Assembly: GCF_000470655.1 (NCBI RefSeq)
Contig: NC_021921.1
Location: forward strand, 1,674,001-1,738,000
Length of the DNA stretch: 64,000 nucleotides
From: Halorhabdus tiamatea SARL4B
GTDB taxonomy: Archaea; Halobacteriota; Halobacteria; Halobacteriales; Haloarculaceae
Reading direction: 5' to 3'
The translations under genes were made by a program, and so were the position numbers. Below are positions 53,204 through 61,552 of this stretch, piece after piece. The number at the start of each line of letters is the position of its first letter. The stretch's first letter is position 1. The notes below the pieces were generated by a model. That model searched no databases. It saw nothing but the letters and a program-made list of their open reading frames with translations, and was not told the DNA's origin.

Positions 53204-54172
53204 CTACTGTTCGGCCGGGAACTCCTCCATCGCCGGCACCGAGACGCGATCGAGGACCGACTCGATGATGGCCCGTCGGGAGACGCCTTCGACACTGGCC
53301 TCCGGGGTCAGGACGAGCCGGTGGGCGAGGACGGGCGGCGCGATCCGGCTGACGTCGTCGGGGACGACGAATTCGCGGCCGTCGAGGACGGCCCGGGCGC
53401 GAGCGGCCTCGAACAGCCGCTGGACGCCACGCGGGGAGACGCCGACCTCGACGCGGCCGTCCTCACGGGTCGCCCGACAGAGGTCGGCGATGTAGTCCCG
53501 AACTGGATCCTCGACAGTGATCGTCTCGGCTTCCCCCTGGAAGTCGAGGACGGCCGTCCGATCCACGACGCGATCGACCGTCGGGTCCGGGTGGTCGCGA
53601 TCCGCGCGGCGGTCGATCAACTCGCGGGTTCCATCGGCGTCGGGGTAGCCAAGCGAGGTCTTGATCATGAAGCGGTCGCGCTGGGCCTCGGGGAGTTCGA
53701 AGGTCCCCTCCTGTTCGACGGGGTTCTGGGTCGCGATGACGACGAAGGGCTCCGGGAGGACGTGGGTTTCGCCGTCGACCGTGACCTGGCCTTCCGCCAT
53801 CGCCTCGAGCAGCGCGGACTGAGTCTTCGGCGGCGCGCGGTTGATCTCGTCGGCGAGGACGACGTTCGCGAACACCGGGCCGGGGGTGAAGTGGAACTCC
53901 TCGGCTCCCTCTTCGAAGATGTACGACCCGGTGATGTCGGCGGGCATCAGGTCGGGCGTGAACTGAATCCGGGAGAACTCAAGGCCCAGCGCCGTCGCGA
54001 ACGATCGCGCGGTCAGCGTCTTGCCCGTTCCGGGGACGTCTTCTAAGAGGACGTGGCCGCGGGCGAGAATGGCGGTCGTGATCTCTTCGAGGACCGTCGG
54101 GTCGGCGATGACGGCCGATCGGATCTCGTCGATGACCGTCTGGACCGTCTCTGCGGTGTCGGGGACTCCCAT
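53204..54172 (-). CDS. MoxR family AAA+ ATPase
   Basis: 322 residues. Walker A EDVPGTGKT (about 44-52), Walker B with VVLADEINRAPPKTQSALLE (about 103-122), sensor 1 VVIATQNPVEQEGTF (about 145-159) and the sensor-2/arginine region SPRGVQRLFEAARA (about 249-262). MoxR chaperones activate VWA/DUF58 partners; the DUF58 gene lies on the opposite strand just across. ATG 54172 matches the family start; a longer frame begins at 54220. Confidence 0.94.
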   Translation of the reverse strand: MGVPDTAETVQTVIDEIRSAVIADPTVLEEITTAILARGHVLLEDVPGTGKTLTARSFATALGLEFSRIQFTPDLMPADITGSYIFEEGAEEFHFTPGPVFANVVLADEINRAPPKTQSALLEAMAEGQVTVDGETHVLPEPFVVIATQNPVEQEGTFELPEAQRDRFMIKTSLGYPDADGTRELIDRRADRDHPDPTVDRVVDRTAVLDFQGEAETITVEDPVRDYIADLCRATREDGRVEVGVSPRGVQRLFEAARARAVLDGREFVVPDDVSRIAPPVLAHRLVLTPEASVEGVSRRAIIESVLDRVSVPAMEEFPAEQ

Positions 54173-54321
54173 GCGTGTGTCGCCTCGCCACATCGACATA
54201 AAGTTCCTGATTGCGAACACGATTCCCGGCGGCGTGCTGGCGATGGAGACGACCGGATGGCGAACAGTGTCTGGTCGAAGGCAGGTGGGCCAGAGGTGGC
54301 TTTTTGTCCACAGGCGACTGT

Positions 54322-56226
54322 GTGACGGACGTGCTAGGTGGGCTGGACCCCGGGATGGTGATCGTCTTCGCGATCATCCTGGGGGCGCTGGTGTTGTTCG
54401 CGACCGAGGCCGTCCCGGTCGACGTCACGGCCATCGGGATCATGCTCTCGCTGCTGGTCGTCGAGCCGGTCTCGACGATGCTCGTCGAGTGGGGCGTCCT
54501 CGAGTCGGCCGTGTACGTCCTGCGCGCGCCGGGCAGCGAGGTGACGGCCGTCGAACGGGGCCTCTCGGGGTTCGCCAGCGTCGCGACGATCACCGTGCTG
54601 GCGATGTTCATCCTCAGCGCAGGCGTGCGACGGACCGGCGTGATCCAGATCCTCGGCCGGAAGGTCGGGGCGTTCACCGGCGAGGACGAGACCCGGCAAC
54701 TTGGCGCGACGATCGGGATCGTGAGCCCGATCTCCGGGTTCATCAACAACACCGCCGCGGTCGCGATCCTGTTGCCGATGGTCACCGATCTCGCCGAGAA
54801 GGGCAAGACCTCGCCCTCGAAGCTCCTCCTGCCGCTGTCGTACGCCTCGATGTTCGGCGGGACGCTCACACTGATCGGGACCTCGACGAACATCCTCGCC
54901 AGCGACCTCTCGGCCCGGCTCGGTCGCGATCTCGGTATCCCGGAACTCCACGCGTTCTCGATGTTCGAGTTTACCCACCTCGGCGCGATCATGATGGTCG
55001 TCGGGGTGGTGTACCTCATGACGATCGGGCGGCGGCTGGTTCCCGCCCGGATCAAACCCGCCGACGACCTCACGAGCGAGTACGAGATGGCCGAGTACCT
55101 GACCGAGGTCGTCGTCCGGCCGGACTCGCCGGTCGTCGGCCAGCGCGTCGGCGAGGCCCTGGAAGGCACGGAGTTCGACGTCGACGTCGTCCAGTTGATC
55201 CGCGAGGACGCGATCTTTCTGGAACCACTCGGGGGAAAAGTCATCCAGGCCAGCGACGTCTTCGCGCTCCGGACCGACCGTGATACCCTCGTCGAGTTGA
55301 TGGACGTCGAGGGGTTCGACCTGCTGGGGGACGTGGCCCTCACGGATGCAGATCTCGAGGCCCCCGAGGAAGGCCACAACCTGGTCGAGGTCGTCGTCGC
55401 CCCCGGATCGTTCCTGGTCGGCGAGACGCTCGCGAGCGTCAACTTCCGGCAGCGCTACGATACGACGGTGCTGGCCCTGCGACGCGGCGGCGACGTCATC
55501 CGCGATCGGATGGACCGGACGCGACTCCGGGTGGGCGACACCCTGCTCGTCCAGGGGGCGACCGACAGCATCGACCGACTCAACAACAACCGCCACTTCA
55601 TCGTGGCACAGGAGGTCGATCGTCCGGACTACCGCGAATCGAGGATCCCCGTCGCCGTCGGGATCGTCGCCGCCGTCGTGGGCGTGGCGGCGCTGACGCC
55701 GATCAACATCGCCGTGGCGGCGCTGGCGGGCGCGCTCGGGATGGTTCTCACCGGCTGTCTGAAACCCGCCGAGATGTACGACGCCGTCGAGTGGGACGTC
55801 ATCTTCCTGCTCGCGGGTGTGATCCCGCTCGGGATCGCCCTGGAGGTGACCGGCGGCGCGGCGCTGCTCGCCGACGGCATCGTCGCCGTTGCCCCCTCGC
55901 TGCCGCCGATCGTCGTCCTCGGGTTGCTGTACGTCGTGACGGCGCTGCTGACGAACGTCATCTCGAACAACGCGAGCGTGGTGTTGATGATTCCAGTCGC
56001 CGCCGAAGCGGCCGTGACCCTCGGGGCCAACCCCTTCTCGTTCGTGCTGTCGGTGACTTTCGCCGCCTCGACGGCGTTCATGACGCCCATCGGCTACCAG
56101 ACGAACCTCTTCGTCTACGGGCCCGGCGGCTACGAGTTCATGGACTACGTCAAGGCCGGTGCACCGCTCCAGGCGATCTTCGCCGTCGTCACGACGCTCG
56201 GAATCGCCGTCTTCTGGGGCGTGTGA
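54322..56226 (+). CDS. SLC13/DASS-type transporter with two TrkA_C (RCK_C) domains
   Basis: 634 residues from a GTG start (start uncertain; GTG 54331 also possible). The N-terminal half has about seven membrane spans including GIVSPISGFINNTAAVAILL and LLPLSYASMFGGTLTLIGTS (the ion-binding SNT-type motifs of DASS). Two cytosolic RCK_C domains (about 255-345 and 350-440, VVVRPDSPVVGQRVGEALEG and VVVAPGSFLVGETLASVNFR) are inserted in the middle. The C-terminal half repeats the fold with SNNASVVLMIPVA and TPIGYQTNLFVYG. Likely sodium-coupled uptake of an anion such as sulfate or dicarboxylate. Confidence 0.9.
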   Translation: MTDVLGGLDPGMVIVFAIILGALVLFATEAVPVDVTAIGIMLSLLVVEPVSTMLVEWGVLESAVYVLRAPGSEVTAVERGLSGFASVATITVLAMFILSAGVRRTGVIQILGRKVGAFTGEDETRQLGATIGIVSPISGFINNTAAVAILLPMVTDLAEKGKTSPSKLLLPLSYASMFGGTLTLIGTSTNILASDLSARLGRDLGIPELHAFSMFEFTHLGAIMMVVGVVYLMTIGRRLVPARIKPADDLTSEYEMAEYLTEVVVRPDSPVVGQRVGEALEGTEFDVDVVQLIREDAIFLEPLGGKVIQASDVFALRTDRDTLVELMDVEGFDLLGDVALTDADLEAPEEGHNLVEVVVAPGSFLVGETLASVNFRQRYDTTVLALRRGGDVIRDRMDRTRLRVGDTLLVQGATDSIDRLNNNRHFIVAQEVDRPDYRESRIPVAVGIVAAVVGVAALTPINIAVAALAGALGMVLTGCLKPAEMYDAVEWDVIFLLAGVIPLGIALEVTGGAALLADGIVAVAPSLPPIVVLGLLYVVTALLTNVISNNASVVLMIPVAAEAAVTLGANPFSFVLSVTFAASTAFMTPIGYQTNLFVYGPGGYEFMDYVKAGAPLQAIFAVVTTLGIAVFWGV

Positions 56227-56320
56227 TGGCTACCAGGAGCGTCGCTCGATTGTCAGCGGACGCCCTCGAGTCCCGCGATCGTGTCCGAAAAAGGCCGGGA
56301 CGGTGAGCGCCTGCTTGTCC

Positions 56321-58435
56321 TCAGTAGATCGACCGGAACAGCGCGAGGACGTCGCCGGCGTCGACTGCACCGTCGTCGTCGAAGTCGAAGGTGTCGACGT
56401 TGTTCTGGACGGCTGCGCTATGGCGGTTGTTCAACAGCGTCCGGACGTCGGTGACGTCGACCGCGCCGTCGCCGTCGACGTCTTCGGCCAGGCCGTCTCC
56501 GTCGTGGTCTTCGGAGACGTCAGGGCCGAGTGCGGGACCGGCATCGACCGCGAGCGTCGCGTCGGCGGCGAGGACCGAATCGTCGTGGCCGTTACGGACC
56601 GCGTCGACCTCGCTGTCGGCGTAGTGACCGTAGACTGTCACGGCGTCACTCGACGCCGAGAGGCTCTCCAGGGCTCCCGTCTCGACCGTGACGGTGAGCT
56701 GGCCGTCGGAAAGTGTGGCGTCGGCGACGGCGACCGTCTCGGAGTCCTCGTTCATGACGGTGAACGTCGACTCGTTGATCGACTCGACTGCCTCGGGAAC
56801 GTCGTAGGTGAGGGTCGTCATCTCGCCCTCGGACGCGATCGACGGGTCGTCGAGGGATCGGGTGACGCGTCGGATCCGGTCCTCCTCGGGCGGCGAGATC
56901 GTGCCGCGTTCCTCGATGTAGTTCACGACCGCGGTCCCATAGAGGGTGTAATCTTCATCGACCGTCGGGAGGGAAGCGAGGGAGTCCCAGCCGGCCATGT
57001 AGGAGTTGACCGTGACGTCGTAGGTCTCGTCCATCGCGATCGGTTCGCCGTCGACGTAGACGTCACCGATCGCCGGAGAGGCCTTCGGCTGGTCGAGGAA
57101 CTCGTAGGTTACACCGCCGACCTGCAACTGGGGCTGGCTGCCGTAGTTGTCGGTTGGCGGCGTGACCTGGCTGTCCAGCAGGTCGAGGAGTTGCTGGCCC
57201 GTCATCTCCTTCGTGACGAGCGTGTTACCGAACGGCAGCGAGGTGTAGACGTCGTTGTAGGTGATATTACCCTCGTCGATCACGAAATTGCCGCGGATGC
57301 CGCCCGCGTTGGTCACCGCGACGTCGGCACCGGTCTGTTCGACGAACGCGTCGCCGATGATCCGGCCCCAGTTCGTGTCGTCGGCGTAGTTCCCGCTGGT
57401 CGAGTCGAGCGCTTCGGTGGTCTCGCCGGCGACCTGCGAGAGGTCCTCGGCGAACCCGCGCTGGACGACCTCGTCGGCCGACTCGTTCATCGACCAGTTG
57501 CCCTCGCCGAGGTTGTAGCGACGACCGTCGGTGAAGCCGACGCCGTCCTCGGTGACGGTGAGGTTGACCTCGCCGAGGAACTCGGCGTTGGCACCCGCCT
57601 CGACGATGACCGACCCGGAGGTGACTTCGGGACCGTAGGTGACCTCGTCGTCACCGGAGACGATCACGTCGATGTTGTCGGTGTTGTTCGCGAGTTCGCG
57701 TGACTCGGGAATCCCGATGTGAGACAGTGCCACGACGACGTCGACGTTCTCCTCTTCCTCTAGGGTCTCGGCGACCTGCTGGCCGGCCGTCGAGAAGTCA
57801 GTGACTTCGTAGCCCTTCTCCTCGAAGTCGACGGCTGTCTTCGGCATGACGGCGTCGTCGACCAGCCCCATGATACCGATCTTCACGCCGTCGCGGGTGA
57901 CGGTCGTGTAGTTCTGCGTGCCGGGAATGTTCCCGCCGTCCTCGGCGCGGATGTTGGCGACGAGCCACGGGAACTCAGAGGCGTCACTGAAGTTCCCGAC
58001 CTCCGCGAAGCCGTAGTCGAGGTCGTGGTTGCCGATGGCCTCGGCGGCCGGGTTCAGGACGTTCAACACGTCGACCGGGACGCGCCACTCAGAGACCGCC
58101 GAGAGGGAACTCGGGCTGACCTCGTCCCCGCCGCCCACGACGAGCGTCGGGTTGTCGAGTGCCGCCTTGCGGTCGTTGATCGCGCCGACGAGCGTCGCCA
58201 TCGACTCGTTGCTCGCCATCGCCGTCTGAATGTCGTTGTACTGGACGATCGTCAGGTTGGTCCCGTCACCGGGATCGACTGACTCGTTGAGTTCGACCGG
58301 CTCGGCCGTCGGGGCGTCGGCCGCGACGGCTCCCGGAACCACAGCCACGGCGACGGCCGCCAGGGCCATCGCCGCGACGACGACCAGCGCAGCTGTTCGC
58401 CTCCCGTTCGACTCGGTCTCCCTTTTTAATAGCAT
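56321..58435 (-). CDS. secreted 5'-nucleotidase-like protein with dockerin-type domain
   Basis: 704 residues. Signal peptide (about 12-38). Calcineurin-like phosphoesterase domain (about 60-310): GNHDLDYG is intact, but the first metal motif reads YNDIQ where DxH is usual, and GHxH is replaced by SGDDEV. The 5'-nucleotidase C-terminal domain (about 330-510) has VTNAGGIRGNF, NDVYTSLPFGNTLVTKEMTG and NSYMAGWDS. The C-terminus (about 640-704) has two Ca-binding DxDGDGxxD repeats resembling a dockerin. Likely hydrolyses extracellular nucleotides or UDP-sugars, if active. Confidence 0.88.
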   Translation of the reverse strand: MLLKRETESNGRRTAALVVVAAMALAAVAVAVVPGAVAADAPTAEPVELNESVDPGDGTNLTIVQYNDIQTAMASNESMATLVGAINDRKAALDNPTLVVGGGDEVSPSSLSAVSEWRVPVDVLNVLNPAAEAIGNHDLDYGFAEVGNFSDASEFPWLVANIRAEDGGNIPGTQNYTTVTRDGVKIGIMGLVDDAVMPKTAVDFEEKGYEVTDFSTAGQQVAETLEEEENVDVVVALSHIGIPESRELANNTDNIDVIVSGDDEVTYGPEVTSGSVIVEAGANAEFLGEVNLTVTEDGVGFTDGRRYNLGEGNWSMNESADEVVQRGFAEDLSQVAGETTEALDSTSGNYADDTNWGRIIGDAFVEQTGADVAVTNAGGIRGNFVIDEGNITYNDVYTSLPFGNTLVTKEMTGQQLLDLLDSQVTPPTDNYGSQPQLQVGGVTYEFLDQPKASPAIGDVYVDGEPIAMDETYDVTVNSYMAGWDSLASLPTVDEDYTLYGTAVVNYIEERGTISPPEEDRIRRVTRSLDDPSIASEGEMTTLTYDVPEAVESINESTFTVMNEDSETVAVADATLSDGQLTVTVETGALESLSASSDAVTVYGHYADSEVDAVRNGHDDSVLAADATLAVDAGPALGPDVSEDHDGDGLAEDVDGDGAVDVTDVRTLLNNRHSAAVQNNVDTFDFDDDGAVDAGDVLALFRSIY

Positions 58436-58677
58436 TGCAATATAAGTAATACCCCGTCATATATATAATTGTTTTTGTGAGTGATTCTGAACAGCTTGTC
58501 AATAGGCTCCCTGTAGCGGTTTTACTCGACTTCAGGCGTACTCTCTCCGGTGTCACAAGGAGACATATCGACGAGTATACGACGCTATTTATATATCTAT
58601 ATTGTGCATATACTCCGGACGAGGTGAAAGCGATCGAGACAGAGCCCAGCCCGACGAGAACGGAACGCAGGTCACTC
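58436..58677. other. Intergenic region, AT-rich, no gene
   Basis: It contains promoter-like AT-rich stretches (TATATATAATTG near 58459-58470; TATTTATATATCTATATTG near 58589-58607) upstream of the nucleotidase gene. A GTG-started frame at 58477-58701 lacks halophile character and family resemblance and is not called. Confidence 0.4.
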
Positions 58678-58757
58678 ATACTGCCGGCTGTAAGTTCGTA
58701 AAGATATTCGCCACACCGGGGTGGCGAATTCCGTCAGTCTGTTACAGCCGGCAGTAT
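58678..58757. repeat. 80-bp palindromic element (intact copy)
   Basis: The ends form a perfect 16-bp inverted repeat, ATACTGCCGGCTGTAA (58678-58693) and TTACAGCCGGCAGTAT (58742-58757). Inside, ATTCGCCAC and GTGGCGAAT form a second hairpin (about 58714-58737). The same sequence in decayed form follows nreA at 12263-12342. It sits at the 3' end of the BofA-family gene. Confidence 0.75.
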
Positions 58758-59035
58758 CAGAGTCCGGCGAGGACCAATGCGGGGACGAACGCGACGTCAA
58801 GTACCGACAGCAGGATCACCAGAACTGCGCCCGGGAGTCCGCCGAGGGCGACCACCAGCAGCGCCAGTGGCGTCACCGCCACTTCCAGACCGAGGACGAT
58901 CTCGGCGACCAGAAACACGAGGAGTCCGATCACCGCGTTCCAGACGAACGGTTTGACCACTTTGACGATCCAGTACGCGCCGAGAACGACGCCGAGGACG
59001 ATCAGCAGCGCCGCGACTTCGATACCTGTTACCAT
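58757..59035 (-). CDS. BofA family small membrane protein
   Basis: 92 residues, MVTGIEVAALLIVLGVVLGA start; three hydrophobic segments (about 5-22, 30-52, 60-85) with the family-typical VVKPFVWNAVIGLLVFLVAE and GGLPGAVLVILLSVL. In Bacillus BofA inhibits sigma-K processing; in archaea, which lack sigma-K, the role is unknown. A frame continues upstream to 59275 but is not protein-like. Its last codons overlap the palindrome at 58678-58757. Confidence 0.85.
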   Translation of the reverse strand: MVTGIEVAALLIVLGVVLGAYWIVKVVKPFVWNAVIGLLVFLVAEIVLGLEVAVTPLALLVVALGGLPGAVLVILLSVLDVAFVPALVLAGL

Positions 59036-59122
59036 ATGCCCATTTCTCGGGGAGCGTGTATGTGTTTTCTGGCCAGTGGGATCGGGATGGGGATTGAACG
59101 GTAGGGCTGTTGGTGGAAACAG

Positions 59123-59276
59123 CGTGAAAGCCCCGAACTGTTCGAGTCGGGGGACCGCGACTGCGCTCCGCACTCCGTTGTGGTGCTTGTCGGGTCCGCC
59201 TTCCTCGAACAGTTCGCCCCTTTCAGTCCCACCCGCGTCTCCTGTTCGGGCAGCCGATTCAAATGGGGCTTTCACG
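59123..59276. repeat. nested inverted repeats upstream of BofA gene
   Basis: Outer arms CGTGAAAGCCCC (59123-59134) and GGGGCTTTCACG (59265-59276) are perfect complements. Inner arms CGAACTGTTCGAG (59134-59146) and CTCGAACAGTTCG (59204-59216) are also perfect complements. The transcript could fold into a long hairpin with a forked end. No protein is encoded. Confidence 0.65.
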
Positions 59277-59351
59277 TTGTCTGTGGTTGTCTTGACTTCG
59301 CAATATTACGAACGAAACGCTTTACCTCGCGTCGTCGTAACGTGTTGGTAC

Positions 59352-59424
59352 GGGACCGTGGGGTAGCTTGGTATCCTTGCGGCCTTGGGTGCCGTTGACC
59401 GCGGTTCAAATCCGCGCGGTCCCA
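59352..59424 (+). tRNA. tRNA-Pro (anticodon TGG)
   Basis: 73 nt: acceptor GGGACCG/CGGTCCC with discriminator A, D-arm GTAGCTTGGTATC, anticodon stem GCGGC/GCCGT with loop CTTGGGT (anticodon TGG), T-arm CGCGG-TTCAAAT-CCGCG. No encoded CCA, no intron. Confidence 0.96.
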
Positions 59425-59429
59425 TGCTT

Positions 59430-59597
59430 CTGCGAGGAACGGACGTGACGAGCGAAGCATGCAATAGCGAGGATTTGAACCCTGGCAGTCGCAGCGCGAA
59501 CGGCGCGAGGTCGCGAAGCGACCTCGATTGGCCGAACGGCGAAGCCGTGAGGCAGTGAGCGACCGTCTGCCTCTGGTTCACAATCCGCGCGGTCCCA
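59430..59597 (+). repeat. Conserved post-tRNA element with duplicated tRNA 3' end (copy 2)
   Basis: It shares ordered blocks with 32138-32252 after tRNA-Lys (GCGAGGAACGGACGTGACGA, GAACCCTGGCAGTCGCAGC, CCTCTGGTTC). It ends at 59575-59597 with GGTTCACAATCCGCGCGG plus TCCCA, which repeats the last 22 nt of tRNA-Pro (59403-59424) with one extra C. This has the appearance of an attachment-site duplication. Confidence 0.7.
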
Positions 59598-59974
59598 CTG
59601 CCACCTTTTTACTGCGAAGGGTTTCCTCGGTCGCCTTCGGCGACCTGCGGGAACCCCTCTTGCAAAAAGCTGGGCCAAAAACAGCTCGGCGCTCATTTCA
59701 TTCGCGCCGAGTGAAACGCGCTCGCTTCGCTCGCGCGCATCCTCACTCAAAACTAATCCAGTCGTCGACGCCCTCGTCGCGAGCGATACCCTTCACTGAC
59801 CGGGCGTGTGGGATCGAAGCGTTCCCCTCCGAGAAGTCGATCGCGTCTTTCTACGCTTCGGAGAGTCCGATTTGTCCGGCCGATGCCAGCGACGGCTTCG
59901 AGAGTTGGCTCGATCAGGGGACCGGAGCCATCGTCTTTCTGCCGGCTGAGTGATCGGCGAAACACCTACAACCC
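59598..59974. other. 377-bp region, possible gene remnant only
   Basis: No complete gene is recognised. A plus-strand frame ending at 59953 has an acidic tail (FESWLDQGTGAIVFLPAE) that looks protein-like but has no convincing start or family. It may be the end of a decayed island gene. Confidence 0.35.
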
Positions 59975-59993
59975 TGTATAATTGAATTATACA
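59975..59993. promoter_or_regulatory. 19-bp palindrome, probable VapBC operator
   Basis: TGTATAATTGAATTATACA is a perfect palindrome with a central G, ending one base before the ATG of the antitoxin gene (59995). VapB antitoxins typically repress their own operon by binding such sites over the promoter. Confidence 0.7.
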
Positions 59994-59994
59994 T

Positions 59995-60198
59995 ATGGGA
60001 AGCACAATCCGCGTTTCCGACAACACGAAAGAGCTTCTCAACCGGCTCAAGCAGGAGGACGAAACGTACGATGAGTTGCTCTCGCGACTCGCCCGCGAAA
60101 GCGATACGATGAATCCTGGCGTCTGGGACGAAGACCAGGTAGACGCCGCTCGTGAGGTTCTCAAGCAGTCCCGGAAGAGTTTCGAGCCTCACCGATGA
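59995..60198 (+). CDS. vapB: VapB-type antitoxin
   Basis: 67 residues: MGSTIRVSDNTKELLNRLKQ, EDETYDELLSRLARE, ending RKSFEPHR. The N-terminal strand-helix pattern is a ribbon-helix-helix/AbrB-like DNA-binding start typical of archaeal VapB (UPF0330-like) antitoxins; the C-terminus would wrap the toxin. It overlaps the toxin gene by ATGA (60195-60198) and sits under a palindromic operator. Confidence 0.85.
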   Translation: MGSTIRVSDNTKELLNRLKQEDETYDELLSRLARESDTMNPGVWDEDQVDAAREVLKQSRKSFEPHR

Positions 60199-60590
60199 GT
60201 TTTCTCGATACGTCCGTCATCATCGACTACTTGGGCGATGTCGACGACGTAGTCGCGTTCGTTGACGATCAGGATACACTTCTTACCTCGAGTATCTGCG
60301 TCTTCGAAGTGCTCGTCGGCGAGGTCCACGCGCCCGGTCCGACCGACATCTACCAGCGACGCCAGGACTTCGGCCGCGTGCAGGCCATAGAGTTCACCGA
60401 GACTGTCGCGATCGAGGCGGTGCGATTGCAACAGAAGATGATGGCAGACGGAGTACAACTGTCCCCCCGGGATATGATGATCGCTGCAACGGCACGCTCG
60501 ACGGGAGCCGAGTTGGTCGTCGCCGATTCGGACTTCCATGTCGATCCCCTCCGGGAGTACATGAACGTCCGCGATTTGCGCTCGGAGTAG
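60195..60590 (+). CDS. vapC: VapC toxin, PIN-domain ribonuclease
   Basis: 131 residues. PIN acidic residues: D5 in MSFLDTSVIIDYL, E38 region ICVFEVLVGE, D95 region SPRDMMIAATARS and the final ADSDFHVDP. Normal length for VapC. It would cleave RNA, often tRNA or rRNA, when released by VapB. All key acidic positions look intact. Confidence 0.88.
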   Translation: MSFLDTSVIIDYLGDVDDVVAFVDDQDTLLTSSICVFEVLVGEVHAPGPTDIYQRRQDFGRVQAIEFTETVAIEAVRLQQKMMADGVQLSPRDMMIAATARSTGAELVVADSDFHVDPLREYMNVRDLRSE

Positions 60591-60620
60591 TGTCCGGTTC
60601 TCGGCACATTACCGGACGGA

Positions 60621-60812
60621 ATGAACCTCGACGACGGAAAGACAGTCTGGCCGTCTCAGGAAGAAGTCGACCGTCTCCTCGACGCCGTCGACGACGCTGT
60701 GACAGGCGTCGCGATGTGCCTCGGCGTGCGGTGTGGCCTCCGGACCGAGGAGATCGTCTTCCTCCTCATGGTCGTCGCCCTCTTGTTGGTAGCGCGCCCG
60801 GGATTCCGATAG
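60621..60812 (+). pseudogene. Tyrosine recombinase (integrase) remnant
   Basis: The frame reads VWPSQEEVDRLLDAVDDAVT then AMCLGVRCGLRTEEIVFLLM. W.SQEEVDRLLDAVDD...LG.RCGLR..EI is the start of the phage-integrase catalytic core, including the first catalytic Arg region (CGLR). The rest of the catalytic domain is missing, so this is a truncated relic. It lies near tRNA-Pro with a duplicated 3' end, fitting a lost integrative element. Confidence 0.65.
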
Positions 60813-60900
60813 AACCCGTCGCCGTCCGCCGAGTGGATCGGGCAGTCTCACAACCGAGTGGCGGGGAATGGCGGCGTAACACTCTTAGACCCATATATCC

Positions 60901-60910
60901 CAATATATTG
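60901..60910. promoter_or_regulatory. palindrome at the second antitoxin start, probable operator
   Basis: CAATATATTG is a perfect 10-bp palindrome ending one base before ATG 60912, within an AT-rich CATATATCCCAATATATTG context that also supplies a TATA box. Placement mirrors the operator at 59975-59993. Confidence 0.5.
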
Positions 60911-60911
60911 T

Positions 60912-61160
60912 ATGGTCAAAACCATTCGCGTTTCCGAAGAGTACCACGAGTGGCTCAGCGCCCACAAGAAAAGCGACGAGACGATGGAAGAGACGTTGCG
61001 CCGGATGACGCGCGGCCCGCACCCGAGCGACGTTGCCGGTCTCCTGACCGAGGACGAAGCCGAGGACGCCAAAGCGGCGGTGGATCGCCTCCGCGGGCGT
61101 GACCGCGGCCGCCTCGAGGCCGCCCGTAGTGCCTTCGAACACGAGGACACCGGCGAATGA
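60912..61160 (+). CDS. VapB-type antitoxin (second pair)
   Basis: 82 residues: MVKTIRVSEEYHEWLSAHKK, SDETMEETLRRMTRGPHPSD, then VAGLLTEDEAEDAKAAVDRL. The start resembles the first antitoxin (TIRVS) with the same DNA-binding arrangement, followed by a longer helical tail. Overlaps the PIN toxin by ATGA (61157-61160). Confidence 0.82.
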   Translation: MVKTIRVSEEYHEWLSAHKKSDETMEETLRRMTRGPHPSDVAGLLTEDEAEDAKAAVDRLRGRDRGRLEAARSAFEHEDTGE

Positions 61161-61552
61161 TCATCGATTCCTCGTATCTCTTCGATCTGATGGCGGAGGA
61201 CCCGGCTGCGTTTTCGAAGGGCGCGGAACTCGTCGAGAAGGGTGAAATGCAGTGGTTGCCGACCCCCGTCGTCGCCGAAGCCTACTACTGCGTCGGGACG
61301 GTTCGTAGCGATACCACCGAGCAAGCGGTTCGCAATCGACTCCTCGGATACCCACGGATCGATGTCGACGAAGAGATCGCGCGAAAAGCCGGCGAGTTGC
61401 TCGCGGCGGCAGACGACCACGTGGGTGGGGACGCCGGCGTCGGCCCGAACGACGCGTACATCGCCGCGATGGCGGACGTCCTCGACGACGCAGTCCTGAC
61501 GGACAACGTCGAAGACTTCGAGGCGTTGGGTGTGCCAGTCGAAACCTACTGA
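61157..61552 (+). CDS. PIN-domain toxin (VapC-like, second pair)
   Basis: 131 residues: D4 in MIIDSSYLFDLM, E41 in PVVAEAYYCVG, D99-type in VGPNDAYIAAMA, and D115-type in VLTDNVEDFEALGV. The acidic quartet is intact. This pair is distantly related to the one at 59995-60590, so it is more likely a second acquisition than a recent duplication. Confidence 0.86.
   Translation: MIIDSSYLFDLMAEDPAAFSKGAELVEKGEMQWLPTPVVAEAYYCVGTVRSDTTEQAVRNRLLGYPRIDVDEEIARKAGELLAAADDHVGGDAGVGPNDAYIAAMADVLDDAVLTDNVEDFEALGVPVETY

Noticed and set aside
58477-58701. 74-aa gene between nucleotidase and BofA genes
   Set aside because: GTG start without a clear promoter, no family resemblance, and its end runs into the palindromic element.
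60609-60851. 80-aa minus-strand gene
   Set aside because: Antisense of the integrase remnant; the plus-strand frame carries the recognisable recombinase motif.
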